The position numbers and the translations under genes are program-made. From contig ML986712.1 in NCBI GenBank assembly GCA_010094045.1, positions 2,249-66,248 of the forward strand: a stretch of DNA of 64,000 nucleotides, given 5' to 3'. Of this stretch, positions 54,339 to 64,000 are shown piece by piece (position 1 is the stretch's first letter; every line of letters begins with the position of its first letter). Source of the DNA: Lojkania enalia. Lineage: Eukaryota > Ascomycota > Dothideomycetes > Pleosporales. The notes beneath the pieces were generated by a model. That model made no database searches, was not told the DNA's origin, and saw only the letters and a program-made list of their open reading frames with translations.

Positions 54339-56087
54339 TCAGACTTCCAGCTGCCACACAACATCTCCCTCGCCTTTCCGCCGCCTTATAGAGACATGTG
54401 GCTCCTTGGCCGGCTTCATGACACTCAACGGAATCCGTCCGTTATCGCGCTCAGGCAATGCTATCACTTCGCCCGTCTCCTTATCCCGCACATCGAACAT
54501 GTGCACGAACAGCGTCACAAAGCCCAAGATCTCCGATTGTGCGAAATGCCGCCCAGGGCAAATCACCGATCCGCCGCCAAACGCGCGGAATGCTGCGGAG
54601 GGCACATTCTTGGGGAGCTGGGTCGCGGTGTGCTCAGCTGTGCTGTTGACTTGCGTTTCGGAGGAGAATTGCTCGGACGAGGTAGTGGTGGAGATGAAGC
54701 GGTGGGGATTGAATTGTTTGGCGTCGGGGCCCCAGATGGATTCTAGGACGTGGATGACGCCGCTTGCTATCTGGATCATGGAACCCTTTTTCAGTAGGAT
54801 AGGTGGATAGCCAGGAGCGGTGATGGTGTGGGTATTGGTCACCAGACGGACAGAGGCTAGGTTCGCTATCATGCGGAGGGATTCGCGGTATGTCGAAACA
54901 AGAAGTGGGCATTTCGTCTTGAGTATCTCGACATTGATAATTTTCTCTTCCTTCCCAGTTACAGTATTGGCCTCGAGACGCACCGCTTGCCTCGTCTCTT
55001 CTCGAATCTGCGCAAGCAGCTCCGGCCTCGCCAGAACATTCGCCAGGAACCAGAACGTCGACGGCACCGCGTTCCCCGTGATGCCAAACAGCAATATCAG
55101 CTCCGCACGTCCCGCCATCTTGGGCGTCAAACCGTGTTTGAGGTTGATCTGGACGCGTTTCTGGATCATGGGCGCCGCGGCGCGGTAATATTCCTTCTCC
55201 ACATATTCTTGCAACGCATCATTGACAGCCTTCCGCGCAAGCCATGGCCTCCTCGCCGTCACCCACGGCAGGACATCCGCCATCACCGCAATCATACCGG
55301 CCTCATACTCCCAAAACCTATCCACCAGCTCCGGATATATCCTAAAAATATTCCTCGGCCCATAAATCGCGAGCGCATTCGCTTCCGTAAAAAGTCTCTT
55401 CACCAACCCCATCAAATTCGTTTCCAGGCACCCCTCACTCGGGATCAAAGCGTTCAGCTGCTCGGAGAAGATTTCAAGCTGCGCAGTGGACATGGCTGTC
55501 AAATTCGGTCCCGGCGCCAGCTCACGCGCCACCATATGCCCCGCCTCATTCATCAGCCCCTCCCCTGTCCCCAACTCATCATCCAGATTCCACCTAACAA
55601 CCCGCATACTCTCTTCATCCAGCCCAACCAACCTCTTCGTAACTTCGAGAATCATGCCATAGAAGCTTAGATTGCGGCTCGCGCGCTGGATCGGCGCGGC
55701 GAGCTGCGGCGACACGACGACGATCGTGCGCGCGCCTAGCGTCTGTAGTGCGTAGATTGGATAGTTATACGTTTCGTTGATGAGAGAGAAGTAATTGCTG
55801 CCATGGTGGAACATGCCGATCACGTGGCCGAGGAAGGGGAGGTAGGGGTGTGGGATTAGGGGCGGTTCGGAGGGGTCTTGGAGTATGAGGAGTAGGTTTT
55901 CGGTGTCGAATAGGAATATGAGGAGGGTGTAGAGGAGGAGATAGGTGCGGAGGGAGTCTTGGAGGATGAAGGAAGGGATGATTAGGAATGCTAGGTGGGA
56001 GAGCCATGGGATGTTGGAGTGACGAAAGCGTGTGTGGGTAGACATTGCCGTGGGCGCGGGGTAGAGAAGCTGATGACTCGCAATCAA
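54339..56087 (-). CDS. Cytochrome P450 (CYP7/CYP8-like group)
   Basis: Single exon, 582 aa. P450s insert one oxygen atom using a heme-thiolate. The heme loop FGGGSVICPGRHFA (~504) has the required Cys. The K-helix motif is TYRESLRM (ExxR, ~402), and the PERF-like region reads FNPHRF. The I-helix reads LFGITGNAVPSTFW (~337) and lacks the usual acid-Thr pair, resembling CYP7/CYP8-type enzymes such as prostacyclin synthase and sterol 7-alpha-hydroxylases, where Asn-x-x-Pro is found. Hydrophobic segments within residues 28-65 would anchor it in the ER. A second ATG 14 codons in (MSTHTRF) is an alternative start. No cluster partners (synthases, regulators) lie alongside, so its substrate is open. 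Confidence 0.88.
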   Translation of the reverse strand: MIASHQLLYPAPTAMSTHTRFRHSNIPWLSHLAFLIIPSFILQDSLRTYLLLYTLLIFLFDTENLLLILQDPSEPPLIPHPYLPFLGHVIGMFHHGSNYFSLINETYNYPIYALQTLGARTIVVVSPQLAAPIQRASRNLSFYGMILEVTKRLVGLDEESMRVVRWNLDDELGTGEGLMNEAGHMVARELAPGPNLTAMSTAQLEIFSEQLNALIPSEGCLETNLMGLVKRLFTEANALAIYGPRNIFRIYPELVDRFWEYEAGMIAVMADVLPWVTARRPWLARKAVNDALQEYVEKEYYRAAAPMIQKRVQINLKHGLTPKMAGRAELILLFGITGNAVPSTFWFLANVLARPELLAQIREETRQAVRLEANTVTGKEEKIINVEILKTKCPLLVSTYRESLRMIANLASVRLVTNTHTITAPGYPPILLKKGSMIQIASGVIHVLESIWGPDAKQFNPHRFISTTTSSEQFSSETQVNSTAEHTATQLPKNVPSAAFRAFGGGSVICPGRHFAQSEILGFVTLFVHMFDVRDKETGEVIALPERDNGRIPLSVMKPAKEPHVSIRRRKGEGDVVWQLEV

Positions 56088-56598
56088 GAACTTCTGTCTA
56101 GAGTGTCTAGAGTTACATTGGACATTTAGAATGTTCGAGGCTTGGGAGTAGAGCTTTGGCGCCTCGCGCGATGCCGTTCTTATATCATGTGGGGGTGGGG
56201 ATACGGGAGCATGATCCCTACCTCTTGCGCTAACCTTAATAGCCTATAATCGACCAATGATAATCATTCCCCTTCATCAAGGACTTCGCATGCGTTGACT
56301 TCAACCTTTTAACTATCTCTCAAACTGCTACCTACCAACACATTCGATTTCGTTTGTTGTAGCAAATGCCCCATTAGTTTGTTCCATTGTGCAATATACT
56401 CGTTTCTACCTACCCTCGATATCTTCCTTGGTCCGAACTAATGCATTATTCAACAAGACATGTACAATGTAGCATTCGCACAATGCCACATTCACATCAT
56501 ATAAAATCACCCCTGCCACTATATACAGTTTCCCCAAACCCAAAATTTTTCATCTATTTTCAACACCATTCAAAACACTAAATCATCTATTCACAGAC
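56088..56598. promoter_or_regulatory. Divergent promoter, P450 and Cys-rich protein
   Basis: 511 bp between divergent starts. A pyrimidine/A-rich leader precedes 56599. No coding exon or repeat seen. Confidence 0.45.
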
Positions 56599-57147
56599 AT
56601 GCCTCCAGATAAACCATTCCTCCCCACCCTAACCCCCTTCCCCGGTCCCAACCTCTACAGAAACAAGAAATTTCCTCGCCTCCACCTCCTCACCTGTGGC
56701 CACATCATCGAAACAGTAGGGACCCACGACGACCGCCAGCCGTGCGGCGAAACCTGCACGGGGTACACCGCCCTATACCGCCGCAACCGCAAACCCTTCC
56801 TATGCCGCCTCTGCGTCGCTGAATCCGTAGGCATTACGTACTGTAACTGGAAAACTGCGCTCGAGCAGCGAGCCAAAGAACTTAATATCGATGCTAGATA
56901 TCTAGCACAAGTCATCGTCCACAAAAAACCCTGGTTCCCCAATGACCTAACAGAGAGGCCCGCGAGATCGGACATGCTGACCGCGTTCCCGTACGTGTAT
57001 CTTGGGAAATGTACCTTTCAGCGCGTGGCGGTGTACGAGAGCATTAGGAAGGCTTTTGATGAGAAGACTGCGGGTTGGGTGACTACGCCGAAGTATTCTG
57101 GGCGGTGGGATATTTGGTGGGAAGGTTTTGGAGGGGAGGCAGGTTGA
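56599..57147 (+). CDS. Hypothetical protein with zinc-binding-like cysteines
   Basis: Single exon, 182 aa, in good codon context with no signal peptide. It opens with FPGPNLYRNKKFPRLHLLTCGH and carries cysteine pairs LTCGH, PCGETC and FLCRLC within residues ~37-75, spaced like a small zinc-binding module. The second half has aromatic-rich stretches such as VHKKPWFPNDL and SGRWDIWWEGF. I do not recognise the family. The ordered cysteine set and length without stops argue for a real gene, but expression evidence is lacking. Convergent with the oxidoreductase downstream. Confidence 0.6.
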   Translation: MPPDKPFLPTLTPFPGPNLYRNKKFPRLHLLTCGHIIETVGTHDDRQPCGETCTGYTALYRRNRKPFLCRLCVAESVGITYCNWKTALEQRAKELNIDARYLAQVIVHKKPWFPNDLTERPARSDMLTAFPYVYLGKCTFQRVAVYESIRKAFDEKTAGWVTTPKYSGRWDIWWEGFGGEAG

Positions 57148-57633
57148 AATTGAAGTGGAAATAACGGAGGGGTTGGAGAATGTAGTCAGGAGATTGGGGG
57201 AGATATGGGAATAGGATTGATTTTGGCGTGCTGGGCTCTCTTTGGTTACCTTCCTGAATTTTAATCACGTTGGTTTTTTAGAAAAGGCGGTAATTTAGGA
57301 ATAAATGTTTAGTGCAGAAATGAAATGTTTGCAGCTTTTGTCGTGGCGCGCTTTCAACATTATTACAAGTACTACAACTACAGGCTACAACCGATAGTAG
57401 CCTAATAAAATGTTCGTCTGTCTCAAAATAATAAGCCTAGAATGGGTAATTTCTAGCTGATGTGGAATCCGTCCCATCTTAAGGTCTTAAGTTTTGCGGG
57501 ACGGAAGGCGCCATAGGTCAAAAGGTATCAAGGAAGATACGCAGGAGATGCTCTAACTTCGTACTATCTATTAGGTCCTTTCTCTAAATGAAACCATGGA
57601 ATACTTTCTATGTCATGCTTGACTGATCATGTC
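57148..57633. other. Convergent intergenic region
   Basis: 486 bp between two gene ends; no gene or repeat seen. Confidence 0.5.
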
Positions 57634-58797
57634 CTACAAGTAGCTCTCCCTCGTCCCCTTTTCGGCACTTCTGTAGATTGCATCAATCATTTTATGCCTT
57701 AGAACAGCATCTTCAAATGTCGTGACACTAGTTCCCTTCTCCAGTCCATATCCCGCCCACGCATCCCATGCTCTCCCTACATTGAACCCGGCATTAGCAA
57801 AGTCCGAAGGAACTTCTGGAGCCTCCAGCTCTATATCCTCCTCGTTCCCTTTGCTGTCAAAAAATCTGACCGAAGGCTCGAAGATCATTATCATGCCATC
57901 TTTGCTCGTAAGAACAAGAGAGCCCTCGGTTCCGTTGATCTCCCAGAAGAAATTGCGGCCGGTCCGACTAGGACCGCTCGCAAAAGTGACGTCCAGGACA
58001 CCGCCATTGACGAGGGTCCCTGCCAGACTGACATAATCATGTGCCGTTTTTGTGGTTTTTCTTAGCTCCTTTCCTGCATCATCTATGATCGTGATTTCCG
58101 GTTGGTTGTTCGCAAGCGTTGCACTCAACTCCTTAACCTCCCCAAGCGCCCAACATAGCGCATCGATCGCGTGTCCGACGTTGATAGTAAGCAAGTTCGC
58201 CCCGGATTCGATGGGAAGACAATAATCTAACTTGCTATGAAAGTTGGTAGTGAAGACACTCCCGTGGCCGTACATCTGCGTCCCCAAAATCTTCCCGAGT
58301 TTCCCCGACTGCACAAATTCTTTGACTTTGAGGATAGCAGGAGACTGGCGGCCCTGAAGTCCCACCATGGTCCTAACGCCCTTCTCCTTGGCTAGCTTTG
58401 CTAGTTCTTCGGCTTCCTGTAGATTGCGAGCAAGAGGGAATTCCACGAATACATCCTTCCCTGCTTCGATGGCAGGCTTCGCAAGACTATAATGCTGCGG
58501 CACGTTTACTGAGACGGCGACAATATCGACGTTGGGGTCCGTAGCTAAGGAATGTGGGTTGTCGTGAGTGGTGACGTTGAGGGAGTAGGCGGAAGCTGCA
58601 GCATCAGCAGAAGCTTTTGAACTATTCTGGAGGGCAGCGATGATGTAGCGATGAGAATTAGTGAGAGCTTTGAGATGAGATCCAGCAGCCCATGACCTAG
58701 GTCCTTGATTAATACATGCAGTTGACAGGGGGGGATCAGAGCAGTACCCCTTCGCGGAAAGGCCAATGAGGCCAATTCGCTTTTGAGATTGAGCCAT
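57634..58797 (-). CDS. Gfo/Idh/MocA-family (Gal80-like) oxidoreductase
   Basis: Proposed exons 58797-58748 and 58696-57634, product 370 aa. The family uses NAD(P) to oxidise or reduce sugars; Gal80 proteins are regulatory relatives. The intron (58747-58697, GTACTG...CTAG) is exactly 51 nt without a stop, so an unspliced reading of 387 aa is also open. Splicing restores the family N-terminus RIGLIGLSAKGSWAAGSHLKAL, whereas the unspliced form breaks the Rossmann loop. Other blocks: DIVAVSVNVPQHYSLAKPAIEAGKDVFVEFPLA, with EFP in place of the usual EKP so the catalytic-type lysine is absent, VGLQGRQSP, and INVGHAIDALCWALG with the conserved HxID. Loss of the EKP lysine fits a Gal80-like or non-canonical member. 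Confidence 0.85.
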   Translation of the reverse strand: MAQSQKRIGLIGLSAKGYCSDPPLSTACINQGPRSWAAGSHLKALTNSHRYIIAALQNSSKASADAAASAYSLNVTTHDNPHSLATDPNVDIVAVSVNVPQHYSLAKPAIEAGKDVFVEFPLARNLQEAEELAKLAKEKGVRTMVGLQGRQSPAILKVKEFVQSGKLGKILGTQMYGHGSVFTTNFHSKLDYCLPIESGANLLTINVGHAIDALCWALGEVKELSATLANNQPEITIIDDAGKELRKTTKTAHDYVSLAGTLVNGGVLDVTFASGPSRTGRNFFWEINGTEGSLVLTSKDGMIMIFEPSVRFFDSKGNEEDIELEAPEVPSDFANAGFNVGRAWDAWAGYGLEKGTSVTTFEDAVLRHKMIDAIYRSAEKGTRESYL

Positions 58798-61700
58798 GTT
58801 GAACAGAAACTGAAGAAAATGCAGTGGGATATACTAATAACAAATGGTTCGAGATCAGTATGATTTTGGAGGTCGTGCTTTATATATTAGACCCCGGCGA
58901 TCCCTCCCCTAGGAACTGGACCTTCGGACAATTCTGACCTTCCGACGGTCTATCTCACCGCCCAGTCCTTCACTTTCACCATTAATAAGATGGGGCATGG
59001 ACAAAACAAATGTGGCACAGCAACTCTAGACGGGCCAATGCGACTCTGTTCCTATGACGTCAGAACCCCGTGTGTCGGTTCAGTTACACCTTTACTGCAT
59101 GCTGCGCTGCAGCTGGACCTATCATTAACAAAATTTTCATTTCGAAGAATGTACCGAAAATTTGATTTGTGCGACCCATTCGGGAACAACTCGGGCATTT
59201 CCATCCAAGTTAGGCAAGCAAGATTTCCTTTGTGCACCCAATCGGGGAAATATTTGTCATCAGCAAAAGAGAACCGGAAAATTGTTTCGTACAGAGCTTG
59301 CTTATCTAGGCACGGTCCAAGACTGTGTCCCGTTCTCCATCCGGTAATGGGGAAAGTATTGGAACGTTGCGCGATGGAGCTTCAGGGCTGTGTGGATTCG
59401 TGCTTTTTTAGGTGGATGTTTTGACTATCTTTTCCACAGAACGTTTCGATGTAAAACCTTGATAGAATCCAATGCACAAATTTTATAGCATTTATACTTC
59501 ACGAACCTTTGGATGCTTGACATGTGGACTAGAGGCGGCAAACGCCGTGTTAAATGGCCGATAAGCTAATTACCAGTAGAACTACCTGTCTACATCGGAG
59601 GGGTGCCCCAGCATGGAAGGGCTCACGAGGCTGGTACACTAAAGCTAGGACCAGGTACATTTAATTTAAGCAGAATATAATATATAGCGGTCAAAAGGCT
59701 TACCTGTTGCACTTCCGAATTATCACCATTTGTATCAATATCAAAATGTACAAAAGTTCTCGGCGGGAACCCAACCTATAATTAGAGTGATTTGATACGG
59801 TAAGACCTTGAAACTATTGACAGACTGTAGCTAAGGTATCGAATCAGGAACTAGAAGTTCTAACACCAGAAACTCTCAGGACACCGTGGTGTTGAATACG
59901 ATGCTGTTGCACGAGAAGCTTGGCGCGACCTAGATGTCAGCATTGGGAAATTAAATGAAAGTATCCATCCTTGAATGCTTAAAAGAGAAAGTTTATTCAG
60001 AAAACTGATGATGTGGGTATCCATTCTGTACGGGTAAACTCGGTTGACGAAGCGGGCCTCCCTGGATATGTTCTGCGAAACGTTTGGAACCAAATCACTA
60101 CTATAGCTAGGACAACCACAAATATCCATTGTTAGTGCTGGACTGAACTATCTATATCTCAACAGCCGCGCATACAAACTAACGCATAAAGGGCTGTACT
60201 CTGTATTCCCCCTCAATAATTCCGGCCACCGTCATATCCACTCTGTGCAGCCTCCAGCGTTCAATAATTAATAATACCTGTTGAAGTTATCAAGCAAAAT
60301 GAAACACATAACTCCACAAACATTTGATGTCTCCGGTCTACCCTTACTATAGACCGCCGTGTCTTCATCTTTGAAGATTTAGTTCCACTATCGCCTCCCA
60401 AACAACCAATATGAGACCATATCAATTTCCAGAAGCGTATCACGTACACTATTACCCCTACCGGATATTTTTTGCCCTCTATTAGAATATGCTGCCTTAT
60501 AATCATCGCGGGACAGTTGTAATAAGTTGATTTAGGCTTTTCGCGGTAAGGCCTGCTTAGGAAAAAGGAAGATTCTGGCACAGTGCAGGTTACTTTCATT
60601 TTGCATGTATTCTGGATGGAGGAATTGCTCTATTAAGGTCAGAAAAATAGGCTATCGATAGATGCCAATGCAGATATCGAGCAGCATGGATTGAAGCGCG
60701 GGCGAGAACATTACGAAATGAACTGGAAATTCAAGTCTCAGCATGGTTCCAGAATGGAGCATGAGAGTTGTTCTCAGTTTCCTCACCATCGATAGCTAAT
60801 ATATTGATAATTAAGACAGCCAACACCCATTCTCTTAATTTGTGTGTATGTTACCATATATATTTTGAATCTATATTCTAATAGACTTGGAGAGGTTTCA
60901 AGACCAATTCCGCGCCTTATATGCACTTGCAGCTAACGCATAACCCACCATGGATCAATATCTCAACAGCACGACCAAGGCCTTAGAATCCCTGCACGAA
61001 ATACCCACATTAAGGACCAACATTGCCACATGTTTCTACTATCCTATTATAGCTAGTCTGTTTTCAGGCCTATATAGTCTCGCCATTGCCAGCTTCTAGC
61101 GAAGCAGGCCACTTACCCTCCTTCAATACATCAATATTTGCCTCAGCAATTGATGCTCCCTGATACGCGACAAACATGAGTCTTGGAGCCATGGGTCACA
61201 GTTACACCATATCATGTATGTGACAACAATATCCCATTCTCACATTACAACCCCTTAAAACACATTCAGTTCCCAAACGAACACAAAAAAAAAATTCTAG
61301 CATTTCCTTTCAAGCTTAACTTCCACCATCAAAATGCCCTTTTCAAACTCTCACACTCAGGAGCTAGGATCACAATCTCGCCTCACCCAATCTTGCTCCA
61401 CAACCTGCCTCAAAAATTTCCATCGCCTCCACACTATAATTCGCAATCATGAGTTCTCTCTGCTTCAATACAATTCCCAGCCAACTCTGTCCGCCTCGAA
61501 CCATCTTTCAACGTCCTCCAAGGGGACTCAGAGATGCCGAATATGTATAAATGCATCGCCATCAGCGCTATACTAGTTACGTATATGTCTCTCTGCTACG
61601 TATCGTGTGTGGTTATGCGGCAGGTGCCGATGTATATTTTGGTTGCGTGGGTGGGAATGGGCTTTGTGAGTATGTAGATAACTTTATTTGGATGGTGCTG

Positions 61701-61912
61701 ATAGGGGTAGGTCACGATGGGTCTGGTGTATGCGTGGGCAGGTTGTGTGCAAGAGTTTGTCCGGGATGGGAGATGCGCGCAGGGCAGAGAAGCATGAAGA
61801 AGAGAAAGATGTTAAGCCCAGGAAAGGAGTAGTGCGCAGAGCGGCACAAAACATCGTAGCAAGCAATTAGAACCCCCTGTATCAGTCTCCAGGACATAAC
61901 ATCGCTGTATAT
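58798..61912. other. 3.1-kb stretch without a confirmed gene
   Basis: AT-leaning DNA with scattered open frames on both strands (best 144 codons at 58990-59424 plus, 112 codons at 60261-60599 minus), none with recognisable content. Two short coding-like pieces stand out near the right: 60950-61099 (plus, 49 codons, strong CCACCATGG start context) and 61192-61117 (minus, 25 codons followed by a GTAAGT donor). They may be remnants of genes. Confidence 0.45.
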
Positions 61913-63818
61913 TCAAACCTCATGCCCCGCCTCCCCAATGAACAAACTCCTCTCCCTAACCCCCTTCCCCCACCTCTGCAATACCAACGGAATGAAACTC
62001 AATACTATCGCCGCGCCCCCCAATAAACTCCCTGCCCCCTGGAACCCCAAATTCGAATACATGCTTTGCGTCGCTAGCGGCAAAAATGCCGCAAAGCAGT
62101 TCTCCAAAAACGCCACGCCCGCAATCGCGCTCGCCGCGTACTTAGAGTAGCAATCCAGGATATACGCCGTCACCGCCGCTGTCACAGTAAACATCCCAAA
62201 CCCTACCAACGCAAGACCGATAGTGGGGAGGATCCAATGTAGATACGAATAGCTTGTCCACGCGTACCAGAACAAGCCCGCCGCCAGCCCGAAGAAAGAC
62301 CCTGGGATACTGAGATAGAGACGTGCTTCCGGGACTGGTTTGCCTGGGCACTCTTTATTTCTCGATGCAGAGGCGAAGTACAGAGAGTCTTGGTAGAAGG
62401 AAGCTAGCAATCCGAGGACCTCGCCGATCACAGTGGCGATTTGGATTATACCGGTGCCGAAATACGTCCAGGCGTACAGCGAGGCATAGACTTGGACGAT
62501 GGACTGGGTGAACATAAAGGCCGTGCCGATGCAGAATGCGGACCAGAGGCCGAAGAAGAAGACGACGGGTTCCGTGGCAAGCATTTTTGCGGGGCGGAGG
62601 ATGGTGGTTGTGAGGACGGCGCGGAGAGAGGTATGGGATTTTTCAGCGCGAGAGAAAATTGGCTTGGATGCTTGTTTGCGTAGAGATTTGGCGCGGTGGG
62701 TGAGGAGGACATCTGGACGGACTTCAGGGAGGGTGAGGAGGAGGAGGGGTGTTAACGTGGTGTAAAAGACTATTTGGCCGTAGAATATCCTGGGGTTATT
62801 AGATACTTCGAGAAACACTACTACCGTGTTGAGACAAATTGTGACGCTGAAAAGAGAGGCGAATAAGGGGAAAATATTGAAACAGAAAAAATATTAGCAG
62901 AGACATCAAACAGCAATATCAACCTCGAGATTAGGAGTAGAGCCCGAATACATACCATCTCCACGAAGCATAAACCAGAACAATGCTGCCGATAACAGGC
63001 CCAACATTGAGACCAGCTAATAACCCCCATATGTAAAGCGAAGTCCCAAAACTCTTACTCCGACTTTCCTTCCAAATATCACTAACAATACCACTCGTTA
63101 TATTCGCCAACACACCGGAACAACCTCCAGTAATAATGCGCGTGATTATCAAAGTCGCAAAGTTCTTTGCCAGAGCTTGTGGAATAATAAATACGATCAA
63201 GCAGGCGTATATGAACTAGCACACTGTCAGCCAGTCCGATTATTGCCGCCCTAAACCTGAATACATACCAAATAACTCCACTTCACACCGAAACTTTCCA
63301 TCAGCGGAAGTGCCAGCATCGGCGCCGACGCACCTCCAAGACTCCACGACAAAACCGGCCAGTAAGAGCATGGGAAATGCTCATCGCTAACATGAAAGCT
63401 GCGATTAATCTGCTCCGCCGCACTCGTCATCATCGTCCCATTAATCTGCACCACAAACGTCCTTTGCAAGTCAGCAGCCTCATCAACACCCTACACACGA
63501 CAGGACATACATGAAGCACGCAAGCAGCGTAACCCGCCACTTCTTCGGCTTCGGCCAGTTGAATCTGCAAGAAGTAATAATCAGACTGCGTATAATAGAG
63601 CGACTTCTGACTTACGGGTTTTGGGGGTCGCCCGGGCCATCCCAATCAACGATCTCGTCTTGAATTTCTGGCATCCGCTCGGTTATTGGGATATCTTCGA
63701 ATCGAGCGCTGGAATCGTAGAGTTGTTCTATTGAAGGACCCTCGGCGGGCCAGAAGTCTTTTTTCCAGCTTTGTGAGGACACCAAAGAGGGGCTCCAACT
63801 ATACAATGAAGTTGCCAT
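61913..63818 (-). CDS. MFS transporter (DHA1-type drug/polyamine)
   Basis: Five exons: 63818-63616, 63564-63511, 63461-63269, 63215-62956, 62789-61913; product 528 aa. Introns were placed by GT/AG signals and phase (2, 2, 0, 2), and they reproduce the family text PFNWPKPKKWRVTLLACFM, SYLFIYACLIVFIIPQALAKNF and ASWRWIFYGQIVFYTTL. The chain has a ~65-residue cytosolic N-terminus followed by 12 hydrophobic segments in two groups of six. A polar loop between them carries RAKSLRKQASKPIFSRAEKS. TRIITGGCSGVLANITSGIVSDIW is the fungal DHA1 signature around segments 4-5. Members export drugs or polyamines by proton antiport. The last intron is 166 nt. An in-frame stretch upstream of 63818 has only a GTG, so 63818 is the start. 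Confidence 0.88.
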
Positions 63819-64000
63819 GCTGTTGTAGAAGTAGTACGGAGACGGTGACGAGGGTGTGTTGGAAGAAGACGTTGCCTCGATAATATGGCAAAGTGCAAAG
63901 ATTAAAACAAGAATGTAAGAGTTAATCGGGCGGCCGTCGGAGCCTGTCCCCTTTGAATACACGGCTACAAACGCAACAAAACCGAGTGCTAATATTAAAT
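63819..64000. promoter_or_regulatory. Upstream region of the MFS gene (window edge)
   Basis: Only 182 bp of the transporter's 5' side lie in the window; nothing further can be identified. Confidence 0.4.

Noticed and set aside
54339..58797. Secondary-metabolite cluster around the P450
   Set aside because: No synthase, tailoring set or pathway regulator lies nearby; a P450 and an oxidoreductase alone are not enough.
58990..59424. 144-codon open frame with many Cys
   Set aside because: No signal peptide or ordered cysteine spacing, and a minus-strand frame overlaps it; not supported.
63818..63962. Upstream extension of the MFS transporter from 63962
   Set aside because: The upstream in-frame codon is GTG, not ATG; the first true ATG is at 63818.
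1..64000. CRISPR arrays, operons, ribosome binding sites
   Set aside because: The window is eukaryotic; no direct-repeat/spacer pattern was seen. No tRNA or 5S rRNA gene was recognised either, though weakly conserved ones could be missed by eye.

Overview
The window looks like nuclear DNA of a filamentous ascomycete (Pezizomycotina). Genes are split by short introns of about 48-60 nt with GTAAGT/GTATGT-type donors and CTAAC-type branch sites. Families typical of the group are present: SAP18, PRP18, DML1, SDA1, an M24 prolidase, MFS and APC permeases, and a P450. Gene-rich DNA of balanced composition alternates with AT-rich, stop-riddled repeat DNA whose changes are C:G to T:A transitions, the mark of repeat-induced point mutation (RIP). 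The species cannot be told from this sequence; a leotiomycete or a related class is only a guess.

Layout: 1-2960 is RIP-degraded DNA holding a TA-flanked 1.85-kb element with 55-bp terminal inverted repeats. 3-11 kb has a secreted-amidase pseudogene (three in-frame stops) and three solo-LTR-like insertions, each with a perfect 5-bp target duplication. 11-16 kb has housekeeping genes: SAP18 and PRP18 divergently transcribed, then DML1. 16-18.8 kb has no gene I can support. 18.8-30.3 kb has a GPI-type proline-rich wall protein built from duplicated exons, a prolidase with a ~525-residue extra tail, an LCAT-like hydrolase and a small protein that I tentatively relate to fungal gasdermin-like proteins. 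30.3-43.6 kb is a gene desert. It contains an anciently diverged ~200-300-bp repeat pattern, then a 5.3-kb Ty1/copia element (169-bp LTRs, TSD GAATC) nested inside a pogo/Fot-type transposase gene. 43.6-64 kb has SDA1, a PHD-finger protein, a 2-hydroxyacid dehydrogenase divergent from an APC permease, a P450, a Cys-rich orphan, a Gfo/Idh/MocA oxidoreductase and an MFS transporter.

No obvious metabolic cluster joins the genes. The single-copy core genes concern splicing, chromatin, ribosome assembly and mitochondrial inheritance. The transport, redox and P450 genes on the right are more accessory. The most unusual items are the prolidase fusion, the gasdermin-like candidate, the TIR element whose reading frame does not look like a transposase, the diverged repeat field at 31.6-33.7 kb, and the one-sided RIP between the two LTRs of the copia element. 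Exon coordinates were derived by hand from splice signals, reading phase and family homology remembered from general knowledge; no database search was run.
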